In this document: positions 11,922 to 21,605 of the stretch, in pieces
How the letters are laid out: every line of letters starts with the position of its first letter
Position numbering within the stretch: the stretch's first letter is position 1
Origin: Ovis canadensis
Taxonomy: Eukaryota > Chordata > Mammalia > Artiodactyla > Bovidae
Direction of reading: 5' to 3'
Assembly (NCBI RefSeq): GCF_042477335.2
Contig: NC_091247.1
Location: 39,917,501-39,981,500, forward strand
DNA length: 64,000 nt
Notes under the pieces: model-generated
Databases searched by the model: none
What the model was told of the DNA's origin: nothing
Seen by the model: only the letters and a program-made list of their open reading frames with translations
Position numbers and translations under genes: made by a program

Positions 11922-12616
11922 TTTCCATGCAAACTGCCACACGGCCCAGCAATCCCACCGCTAGGCATGCACACTGAGGAAACCTGAACTGAAAGAGACA
12001 TGTGCGTCCCAGTGTTCATCGCAGCACTGTTTACAATAGCCAGGACATGGAAGCAACCTAGATGCCCATCAACAGATGAATGGATAAGAAAGCTGTGGTA
12101 CATATACACAATGGAGTATTACTCAGCTATTAAAAATAATGCATTTGAATTAGCTCTAATGAGGTGGATGAAACTGGAGCCTGTTATATAGAGTGAAGTA
12201 AGTCAGAAAGAAAAACACCAATACAATATACTAACGCATATATATGGAATTTAGAAAGATGATAACGATAACCCTATATGCCAGACGCCAAAAAAAACGC
12301 AGATGTATAGAACAGTCTTTTGGACTCTGTAGGAGAAGGTGAGGGTGGGATGATTTGAGAGAATAGCATTGAAAAATGTATATTATCATACGTGAAACAG
12401 ATTGCCAGTCCAGGTTTGATGCATGAGACAGGGTGCTCAGGGCTGGTGCACTGAAATGACCCTGAGGGATGGGATGGGGAGGGAGGTGGGAGGGGGTTCA
12501 GGATGGGGAACACATGTTATACCCATGGCTGATTCATGTCAATGTATAGCAAAAACCACTACAATATTGTAATTAACCTCCAACTAAAGTAAATTAATTT
12601 TAAAAATAAAATAAAA
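11922..12616 (+). mobile_element. Ruminant LINE-1, 3' end
   Basis: Matches the 3' end of the ruminant L1. The ORF2 C-terminus is recognisable as MEYYSAIKNNAFELALMRWM (about 12114-12173). A G-rich 3' UTR and an A-rich AAAATAAAATAAAATAAA tail follow. It is strongly 5'-truncated (about 0.7 kb) and inserted in an older antisense L1. Confidence 0.9.
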
Positions 12617-12749
12617 TAAATTTGTCTAATTTCAAGAAAAATACTTGTTGAAATTTTATGGAAGTAGTGTTAAATTAGGGATATGTTACATCTTTATTAT
12701 ATCAAGTTACCTTATCCAAGATCAAGGACTTTATCTTTCAGGGATGTTT
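12617..12749 (-). repeat. Old LINE-1, antisense (segment 2)
   Basis: ACTTGTTGAAATTTTATGG through TTATCCAAGATCAAGG resembles the antisense L1 ORF2 end. It sits between the younger L1 and the long BovB and continues the element at 10990. Confidence 0.5.
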
Positions 12750-13307
12750 TACCCAAGGTAAGGAGCAGTGGCTGTGCTTTGCTGGAGCAGCCGTGAAGAG
12801 ATACCCCATGTCTAAGGTAAGAGAAACCCAAGTAAGATGATAGATGTTGCAAGAGGGCATCAGAGGGCAGACACACTGAAACCATACTCACAGAAATCTA
12901 GTCAATCTAATCACACTAGGACCACAGCCTTGTCTAACTCAATGAAACTAAGCCATGCCCACAGGGCAACCCAAGACAGGTGGGTCATGGTGGAGAGGTC
13001 TGACAGATTGTGGTCCACTGGAGAAGGGAATGGCAAACCACTTCAGTATTCTTGCCTTGAGAACCCCATGAACAGTATGAAAAGGCAAAATGATACGATA
13101 CTGAAAGAGGTACTCCCCAGGTCAGTAGGTGCCCAATATGCTACTGGAGGTCAGTGGAGAAATAACTCCAGAGAGAATGAAGGGTTGGAGCCAAGGCAAA
13201 AACAATACCCAGCTGTGGGTGTGACTGGTGATACAAGCAAGGTCCGATGCTGTAAAGAGTAATATTGCATAGGAACCTGGAATGTCAGGTCCATAAATCA
13301 AGGCAAA

Positions 13308-14312
13308 TTGGAAGTGGTCAAACAGGAGATGGCAAGAGTGAACGTCGACATTCTAGGAATCAGTGAACTAAAATGGACTGGAATGGACTCAGATGACCAT
13401 TATATCTACTACTGCAGGCAGGAATCCCTCAGAAGAAATGGAGTAGCCATCATGGTCAACAGAAGAGTTGGAAATGCAGTACTTGGATGCAATCTCAAAA
13501 ACGACAGAATGATCTCTGTTCGTTTCCAAGGCAAGCCATTCAATATCACAGCAATCCAAGTCTATGCCCCAGCCAGTAATGCTGAAGAAGCTGAAGTTGA
13601 ACAGTTCTATGAAGACCTACAAGACCTTTTAGAACTAACACCCCCAAAAGATGTCCTTTTCATTATAGGGGACTGGAATGCAAAAGTAGGAAGTCAAGAA
13701 ACACCTGGAGTAACAGGCAAATTTGGCCTTGGAATACGGAATGAAGCAGGGCAAAGATTAATAGAGTTTTGCCAAGAAAATGCACTGGTCATAGCAAACA
13801 CCCTCTTCCAACAACACAAGAGAAGACTCTACACATGGACATCACCAGGTGGTCAACACCGAAATCAGATTGATTATATTCTTTGCAGTCAAAGATGGAG
13901 AAGCTCTATACAGTCAACAAAAACAAGACCAGGAGCTGACTATGGCTCAGATCATGAACTCCTTATTACCAAATTCAGACTTAAATTGAAGAAAGTAGGG
14001 AAAACCACTAGACCATTCAGGTGTGACCTAAATCAAATCCCTTATGATTATACAGTGGAAGTGAGAAATAGATTTAAGGACCTAGATCTGATAGATAGAG
14101 TGCCTGATGAACTATGGAATGAGGTTCGTGACATTGTACAGGAGACAGGGATCAAGACCATCCCCATGGAAAAGAAATGCAAAAAAAGCAAAACGGCTGT
14201 CTGGGGAGGCCTTACAAATAGCTGTGAAAAGAAGAGAGGTGAAAAGCAAAGGAGAAAAGGAAAGATAGAAGCATCTGAATGCAGAGTTCCAAAGAATAGC
14301 AAGAAGAGATAA
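13308..14312 (+). pseudogene. BovB endonuclease region (broken ORF)
   Basis: A 334-codon frame whose first 290 or so codons are the RTE endonuclease. Metal-binding and catalytic motifs are visible in order: DILGISELKW (catalytic Glu) near residue 15, IIGDWNAKVG near residue 120, QIDYILCSQRW near 185, and GSDHELLIT (SDH) near 210. From about codon 292 the frame shifts at an A-run (14181-14187) and the C-terminal residues are out of frame, so the link to the reverse transcriptase is lost. The start is simply the first Met; the intact element's true start is unknown to me. Confidence 0.85.
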
Positions 14313-14361
14313 GAAAGCCTTCTTCAGCGATGAGTGCAAAGAAATAGAGGAAAATAATAGA

Positions 14362-15672
14362 ATGGGAAAGACTAGAGACCTCTTCAAGAAAATTAGAGAT
14401 ACCAAGGGAATACTTCATGCAAAGATGGGCTCGATAAAGGACAGAAATGGTATGGGCCTAACAGAAACAGAAGATATTAAGAAGAGGTGGCAAGAATACA
14501 CAGAAGGACTGTACAAAAAGGATCTTCATGACCCGGATAATCACAATGGTGTGATCACTCATCTTGAGCCAGACATCCTGGAATGTGAAGTCAAGTGGGC
14601 CTTAGAAAGCATCACTACAAACAAATCTAGTGGAGGTGATGGAATTCCAGTTGAGCTATTTCAAATCCTGAAAGATGATGCTGTGAAAGTGCTACACTGA
14701 ATATGCCAGCAAATTTGGAAAACTCAGCAGTGGCCACAGGACTGGAAAAGGTCAGTTTTCATTCCAATCCCAAAGAAAGGCAATGCCAAGGAATGCTGAA
14801 ACTACCACACAATTGCACTCATCTCATATGCTAGTAAAGTAATGCTCAAAATTCTCCAAGCCAGACTTCAGTAATACTTGAATCGTGAACTTCCTGATGT
14901 TCAAGCTGGTTTTAGAAAAGGCAGAGGAACAAGAGATCAAATTGCCAACATCTGCTGGATCATCGAAAAAGCAAGAGAGTTCCAGAAAAACATCTATTTC
15001 TGCTTTATTGACTATGCCAAAGCCTTTGACTGTGTGGATCACAATAAACTGTGGAAAATTCTGAAAGAGATGGGAATACCAGACCACCTGATCTGCCTCT
15101 TGAGAAATCTGTATGCAGGCCAGGAAGCAACAGTTAGAACTGGACATGGAACAACAGGCTGGTTCCAAATAGGAAAAGGAGTACATCAAGGCTGTATATT
15201 GTCACCCTGCTTATTTAACTTATATGCAGAGTACATCATGAGAAACGCTGGACCGGAAGAAACACAAGCTGGAATCAAGATTGCCGGGAGAAATATCAAT
15301 AACCTCAGATATGCAGATGACACCACCCTTAGGGCGGAAAGTGAAGAGGAGCTAAAAAGCCTCTTGATGAAAGTGAAAGAGGAGAGTGAAAAAGTTGGCT
15401 TAAAGCTCAACATTCAGAAAACGAAGATCATGGCATCCACTCCCATCACGTCATGGGAAATAGATGGAGAAACAGTGGAAACAGTGTCAGACTTTATTTT
15501 TTTGGTCTCCAAAATCACTGCAGATGGTGACTGCAGCCATGAAATTAAAAGACGCTTACTCCTTGGAAGAAAAGTTATGACCGACCTAGATAGCATATTC
15601 AAAAGCAGAGACATTACTTTGCCGACTAAGGTCCGTCTAGTCAAGGCTATGGTTTTTCCAGTGGTCATGTAG
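14362..15672 (+). pseudogene. BovB reverse-transcriptase region (broken ORF)
   Basis: The frame carrying reverse-transcriptase motifs: SSGGDGIPVELFQILKDDAV near 14630, QAGFRKGRGTRDQI near 14900, the finger/palm block IDYAKAFDCVDHNKLW near 15005, QGCILSPCLFNLYAEYI near 15190 and the catalytic LRYADDTT box near 15305. In-frame stops near 14698, 14798 and 14873 separate the first motif from the rest, and a short deletion near 15669 ends the frame. The remaining C-terminal part continues in another frame to 16069. Confidence 0.88.
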
Positions 15673-16092
15673 TTGGACTGTGAAGAAGGCTGAGCACCAA
15701 AGAATTGATGGTTTTGAACTGTGGTGTTGGAGAAGACTCTTGAGAGTCCCTTGGACTGCAAGAAGATCCAACCAGTCCATTCTGAAGGAGACCAGTCCTA
15801 GGTGTTCTTTGGAAGGAATGATGCTAAAGCTGAAGCTCCAGTACTTTGGCCACCTGATGCGAAGAGTTGACTCATTGGAAAAGACTCTGATGCGGGGAGG
15901 GATTGGGGGCAGGAGGAGAAGGGGACGACCGAGGATGAGATGGCTGGATGGCATCACTGACTCGACGGATGCGAGTCTGAGTGAACTCCGGGAGATGGTG
16001 ATGGACAGGGAAGCCTGGTGTGCTGCGATTCATGGGGTCGCAAAGAGTCGGACACGACTGAGTGACTGAAATGAACTGAACTGAACTTAACT

Positions 16093-16680
16093 GGGTTTTG
16101 AACATTTGCTTTATTTTTCAAGTATTTTTATCTTTTATGCTGTTATTGCAAATGTGATTTTCTCTTCCTTTATCTTCTAATTGGTTACAATTATAAACAC
16201 ACACACTATTAATTTGTCTATGTTAGTTTTGTAGCCTGTTACCTTACTGAAGTCCTTTGTTCATGTCAGTGTTATCACTGACTCTATTGGGTTTTCCAAA
16301 TGTATTATCATACCACTTGCACATGGAATTTTTCTTTTTTTCCAATGTTTATATTTTTTCCTTGAATGAGTATACTGACTAATGCATCCAGTATGTTGTT
16401 AACCAGTGGACATCTTTGCTTTGTTCCTTACCTTAGTGGAAATGCTTCTAGAATTTCTCCATCATAACATTCCCTCACTCTATCATATATATATGATATA
16501 TGAATATATCCTACATATAAAATATATGTGCATAATCATGTTAGGGGAATAGCCATTCATTTATATTTTATCTAATGCATATGTATTTTATTAAAGGATA
16601 TTTTATTATCTAATGCATCTGTATTTTATTAAAGGGCTCTTTGGCATCAATAATTTAAGTTAAGCATTTCTCATTGACAA
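16093..16680 (-). repeat. Old LINE-1, antisense (segment 3), with AT-rich run
   Basis: Resumes the antisense L1 ORF2 sequence interrupted by BovB (TTTGTAGCCTGTTACCTTAC, then CATCTTTGCTTTGTTCCTTA). A degenerate TA microsatellite lies at about 16482-16530. The last 150 bases are less certain. Confidence 0.6.
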
Positions 16681-16864
16681 TTTTTAAGAACTTTACAAAA
16701 TAACATGTTACTATTCTACATTCTTTAAGAATAGCTTCCTAGGCTGGCATAACACATATATGTTTTCTCAAATCCAGAAAATCAACAATACTGAAGATCA
16801 TATGTTACAATTTTAAAAAGCTTGATGAACAAGCTGGTCTTCTTCAAAAGGGTCTTATGATATT

Positions 16865-17060
16865 ATCTTTCATTTATTAAGTACCTTTTATGTGGCAATC
16901 TACTCATAAAGCAGTCTTGAAAAGTAGTTTCTTTAATATCGCTATTTTAAAGATGCAAAAATTAAGACTCATAAAAGCAAAGTAACTTGAATAATATCAA
17001 ACAGCTTTTACACGGAGAGAGATCCTGACCCCAGGTCTGACTCAAAACTGTTTCTGCCAC
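16865..17060 (+). repeat. MIR SINE
   Basis: ATTAAGTACCTTTTATGTGGC at the start, then GACTCATAAAAGCAAAGTAACTTG and CCCCAGGTCTGACTC, match the MIR consensus order in sense orientation. Confidence 0.75.
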
Positions 17061-18204
17061 ACCATCCTTGAGACCTGGTAATAGCTAACTGCTGTCAGCA
17101 GAGGGAGCAATGTTCCCATTGAAACAGAGCAGGAGCGAGCCTGCAGAGTTCATTTCAACTGTGTTTGCTGATTGGAAATTTTCAGATGTTGAACTTTGTT
17201 CAAACTCATTTAGTTGCAAATGACAGAATTGAAACTAATGTTGCCCATCTCAGGTAAGAGGGATGGGCTGAGAGTGCAGTGAGACTTTCCTGGAAGAGAA
17301 CATTTGCCCATCCAAAAATGAGGGACTCTACAGCTAGAAAGTTACAATGTCAGGAAATAAAATACTCCAATGAAGAGAATTCTCATCCACACCACCCTCC
17401 GTCCACACCACCCTCCAGTCCCGGCCTGACCATCCAAGAGTTGGATTTAAGGGTTGGATCCAAGGTTGGAGATTAAGGTAGAAACCCTTAATTAAGGCAC
17501 AGTTAAGAACATCTGAATTTTTTTTTCCCCCCTTTGGTCAAGGAAAAAAAAGTCCAAGTCATTATTCTGTGCAGATGTTTTTCCAAAGGGGTATCATTTC
17601 ATTTTCCGTGAGTTTGTTCTCCAAATCTCCAGCTCAATGCCTCCACTGATTCTGTAGCTCTTTAAGGTTGAGCTGTAATTGTGAGCGTATTCTTGTATCA
17701 TTACTGAAGTAATGAATGCAAGTTCTGAGTTTGTTGGTTCCAAGAGCTTAGAATTAGACATTTATGGTTTAACTGTCTTAAGGTGTAAAGAAACTTCTCA
17801 CACTTTTACTAACATTATGAATAAATCCCACTCCTATATATAAAAAGACTATAAAAGGGATTTACCCAGAGGTCAAGACACTTCTAGACTCATATATTTT
17901 ATTCTTTCCCTTTGAAACTCATTTAGGCAGGAAGATTGATCCAGGAACCTTAAGGAATTGAGCAAGCCAATAAGAATTCACATGCAAGATTTCATTTCAT
18001 TTGAAAACACGCCTGTCACATGTAAGTTTTGAAATTCATCTCCTGAGTTACATACTTTGTTATATAAGAAATAGCCACATCTCAAAAGGGAAAGCAAAGT
18101 GTGCCCAAGTATGATGTAGAATTTTGTCTCAATATGACTTAGCTTTGACTCAATATGACTGCTTTCCTGACTTTGTCTAAAGCACAGTATATTTGTGATA
18201 CAAG
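17061..18204. other. No gene or named repeat recognised
   Basis: About 1.1 kb of unassigned sequence. A CCACACCACCCTCCGTCC duplication occurs near 17390-17415. No open frame has a recognisable domain. Confidence 0.45.
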
Positions 18205-18215
18205 AATCACCACTC

Positions 18216-18327
18216 TAGGCTTCCCAGGTGGCGCTAGCGGTAAGGAACCCATCTGTAGATGCAGGAGACCTCAGAGCTGCGGGTTGGATTCCTGGGTTGG
18301 GAAGACCCCTGGAGGAGGGCATACAAA
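18216..18327 (+). mobile_element. tRNA-head-only Bov-tA-type SINE
   Basis: Only the tRNA-related part is present (GGCTTCCCAGGTGGCGCTAG, a degenerate B-box GGGTTGGATTC, and GGAGGAGGGC at the end); the Bov-A body is absent. It is flanked by the perfect 11-bp direct repeat AATCACCACTC at 18205-18215 and 18328-18338, so it inserted in this short form or was trimmed very cleanly. Confidence 0.85.
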
Positions 18328-18349
18328 AATCACCACTCAAGTTGAACGT

Positions 18350-18540
18350 ATAGATATTTGTAGCTACCCTAAGTTGAGTGCTTACTATGTAGAAGGCATC
18401 TTCCCAACAACCCTTGGAGATATCGCATTCCTGCTACAATTCCTTATTAACTGTGTGAGTAAGTTGTCTCTGCCTCTGCTTTTCATCTGTAGAATGAACA
18501 TTACAAAATTATTCAAACTCATGGAGCTGTTATGAGGACT
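18350..18540 (+). repeat. MIR SINE
   Basis: GAGTGCTTACTATGTAGAAG, then TTTTCATCTGTAGAATGAAC and GAGCTGTTATGAGGA, follow the MIR consensus in sense orientation. Confidence 0.75.
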
Positions 18541-18544
18541 GCCA

Positions 18545-19185
18545 GTCATGTCCCATCTCTCATACCTCCTCCTGCCTTGCCTCAGCCACCAGTAATCTAC
18601 TTTCTCTCTCTATAGCTTTGCCTATTCTGGACGTTTCACTTTTAGTCCATTTCTTTATACGGTTAACCCATAAACAACACGGGCTTGAATTGCAAGGCTC
18701 CACTTATATTTGATTGTTTCACTAAATATTCACTACAGAATTGCATGATCCACAGTCGGTCAAACCCAAGGATGTGGGATACAGAGGGCAGACTATAGAG
18801 TCTGGTGTGGATTTTGGACTCTGTGGAGTGGGCACCCCTAACTCTCTCATGTTCAAGGCAACTAGATAGTGTGAATTAAGGAACTTAATTCTTTTGCATG
18901 TGGCTCTCCAGTCATCCTGGCACCATTTGTTGAAAAAATTGTTTCTTCCCCATTTGAATAGTATCAGCACCTTTTTGAAAATCAGATGACCATAAATGTA
19001 TGGGTTCATTTCCGGACTCTTAATTCTACTCCACTGATCTATCTATCCTTATGCCTATCTATCCTTATGCCAACACTGCATTATCTTGATTACTCTAACT
19101 TTGTACTAAGTGTTGAAATCGGAAAGTGTGAGTCCTCCAGTTTTGTTCTTTTTTAAGGATTGTTTTGGCTATTCTGGGTTCCTGG
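18545..19185 (-). repeat. Old LINE-1 3' region, antisense, split by a DNA element
   Basis: TTTGCCTATTCTGGACGTTTC on the left, then CATCCTGGCACCATTTGTTG, CTACTCCACTGATCTATC and GATTGTTTTGGCTATTCTGG on the right, are antisense L1 3' sequence. The Tigger-like element at 18662-18862 lies between the two parts. A small duplication of TATCTATCCTTATGCC occurs near 19040-19070. Confidence 0.75.
18662..18862. mobile_element. Tigger-like DNA transposon fragment
   Basis: ACAACACGGGCTTGAATTGC, TGATCCACAGTCGGTC, GGATGTGGGATACAGAGGGC and CACCCCTAACTC match a non-autonomous Tigger-type (mariner superfamily) element. It interrupts the older L1. The subfamily is not certain. Confidence 0.7.
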
Positions 19186-20415
19186 AGGATAGTGGTACTT
19201 TTGTTCTTGTTTGTTTGTTTTTAACATGACCTTAGTTGGCTGAGTGTTTCATAAAGAGGAGAGAGAAAAGCGTCCCGGGGGGAAAAAAATTGAGTGATTG
19301 GACTATCTCTCCCGCCAATCTCTACCTCAATTATAACTCTTATAGCTGAAGTTGCAAAGTTGTTAACAATTCATTGATACTCAAGGAATATTGTCTTTCT
19401 GGTATTTTCTGTATTACACACTTCTGTGTAGTAAAAACAGAAGCAATTAGGGCCATAGAAATATTACTAACAGCAGTTAGTAGTGACTCTCCAGGCTGAT
19501 TACTTGCTGTTGACTTGTAATGGCATTAAAAAGACACTTGAAGAATCACAGACCCTGGCGTTTCAGGCCATCTCTGCCCTAAAGCTCTGCTGGAGCTCCC
19601 AACCTGTGGGAGTTACTTCAGTTCAGAGATCACTTTGAGTAACTCATGTCACTTGTCAGCTTTGGTCTTCCTTCTGTTTTTAAGTAGCAGGAATTAATTT
19701 TTACAGACTTTCACTCCACAAATGTTTGGGGACTTGGAGAATTGGAGTTAAATTTTAACAAGCTTTAACATTTTGCTTCTGTACACGTCTTTCGTCACCT
19801 CCTTATTTTCGCACTCTATATTTATCCTCTAGCTTATTTTAGCTTTGTCATGATTTTACTCTTCCAAATCTTGGGGTCAGAATTTTTACTTTTCACCATA
19901 TGTGTTGTTGACTTTGCAGTGTATATTTTATCCTTTTTATATCCTAAGCTATAATTGCAGGCAGGATTTATGGGTCTAGAAGTAACACAGCTATGATGAG
20001 GTCTACACCACAAACAGAAATGTTGAGTACCTTTTTCCTTCTAGCCATCTCCATGCTTACCTCTCTGGCTCTGCTTGGCAGATTATCTGTCTTAATCAGT
20101 GTTTTCCTCCAAAAATAAATGTTAACTAGGTTATACCAGAAACTCAGAAATGACAACAACTTCACATGGCTCTAAACTTCCTACTTATGTAAAAAAGCAT
20201 ATTTGAAATGCTGGAATGAGTGACCTTTATAAGGACTTACATGTTCTAAAAATCTATGGTCTATGACACACATATCTAGTCAATATAAGGGGCAGAGATT
20301 TAGGCAGAAAGTACCACTTATTCCTCCAATTTTCCCTTTTGCAGCTAATCAGGTATCAGCTGCTCAAACTAGAATCCCAGGGGACACCCTGCAGTAAATT
20401 CTATCCATTCTGCCC
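19186..20415. other. No gene or named repeat recognised
   Basis: About 1.2 kb without a convincing frame or repeat. It includes a short GTTTGTTTGTTTTT run near 19208. Confidence 0.45.
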
Positions 20416-20428
20416 CTGTATATCCCAT

Positions 20429-20780
20429 TAGTTCAATTTCTCAGTCATGTCCGACTCTTTGCGACCCCAGGGACTGAAGCACGCCAGGCTTCCCTGTCTA
20501 TCACCAACTTCCAGAGCTTACTCAAACTCATGTCCATTGACTCAGTGATGCCGTCCAACCATCTCATCCTCTGTTGTCCCCTGCTCCTCCCACCTTCAAT
20601 CTTTCCCAGCATCAGGGCCTTTTCCAGTGAGTTGACCCTTGGCATCAGGTGGCCAAAGTATTGGAGTTTCAGCTTCAGCATCAGCCCTTCCAATGAATAT
20701 TCAGGACTGATTTCCTTTAGGATTGATTGGTTTGATCCCCTTGCAATCCAAGGGACTCTCAAGAGTCTTCACCAACACCA
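20429..20780 (-). mobile_element. BovB LINE 3' end with 13-bp target-site duplication
   Basis: About 350 bp of the BovB 3' end in reverse orientation. Perfect 13-bp direct repeats CTGTATATCCCAT occur at 20416-20428 and 20781-20793, so both boundaries are exact. A minus-strand frame of 105 codons is the remnant of the ORF C-terminus. Confidence 0.96.
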
Positions 20781-20859
20781 CTGTATATCCCATACTTGTC
20801 CCCTAGTCTTCAGTTTCACTGCTCCCCTGGACTACTGCCTTATTATCCCAGCTTGACTT

Positions 20860-21605
20860 CTAATGCTGACCCCTCTGTACGTAAAACAGCCAAAGTGATT
20901 TGTTAATGTATCAAACCATATCACTCCCTGAGTAAAACCTATCAATGTCTCTCTGCCCACTGTACCTCAAGTAAATCAGAACTCTTTACCCGATCTCCAC
21001 ATGGTGACCTGGTCCCTGCCTGTCTCTTCCTCCTCGCCTTGCTCTTTGAACTTCCTCCCTGCACTGACCCTTCCCTGACTTGGCAAGCTCTTTCCCACCT
21101 CAGAGCCTGACAATTCTTTCTTCCTGGAGGGCTTGTTTCCTACTCTTTGTAAAGCCGGTGCCTTCTCATCCTTCAGGTAGGGTGACTGACCTTCAGGTAG
21201 GGTGGTTTGCACAGGTCTAAAGGGATTCCAGGGATGCAGAACTTTTAGCTTTAAAACCAATAAAGTCCTGAACAAACTGAGTTGGTCAAATAGATCACTT
21301 TCAAGTCTCAGTTCAATTTGGTTCCTTAGGAAAGCTTTTCTAGCCCGTGATGTCCACAGTGGGTTCCTGGTTCAACCACCACTCATTGTTCTGATTTCAG
21401 CATCCTGTTTCTTTTCCGTCACGAGGAGGACTTCCTGTATATACTTTGCACTTACTTTATATATTTCTTTATTTGCTTTCTCTTTGTCTTCTTCCCAAAT
21501 GCCTAAATATCATGAGTACCAACATACCCATCTTATTCCCCATTATTTCCCCAGTGCCCAGCACTGGGCCTGGCAATATTTGTTGAAAGAAGGAAGGGAA
21601 TAAGG
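20860..21605 (+). repeat. L2 LINE fragment, 3' part
   Basis: ACCATATCACTCCCTGAG, CCACATGGTGACCTGGTCCC, GCAAGCTCTTTCCCACCTCAG and the terminal AGCACTGGGCCTGGCAATA, TTTGTTGAA follow the L2 3' consensus. The middle (about 21180-21300) is disturbed and contains a short direct duplication of CTTCAGGTAGGGTG at 21171 and 21191. Confidence 0.7.

Larger units (their letters stand above)
12750..16092 (+). mobile_element. Near full-length BovB LINE
   Basis: The longest BovB here, about 3.3 kb. It has the untranslated 5' region (a GGAGCAGTGGCTG start, then a stretch sharing sequence with Bov-A), an apurinic-type endonuclease region, a reverse-transcriptase region and an ACTGA-type tail ending about 16092. 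BovB is an RTE-clade retrotransposon known to have spread horizontally among vertebrates. It is inactive here: one base is gained in an A-run near 14181-14187, stops lie near 14698, 14798 and 14873, and a short deletion lies near 15669. It may still lack some 5' sequence. No clear target-site duplication was found. Confidence 0.95.

Noticed and set aside
13308..14312. 334-codon open frame that looks like a host endonuclease gene
   Set aside because: It is the BovB endonuclease in a retrotransposon context with its tail and downstream reverse transcriptase, and it is frameshifted.
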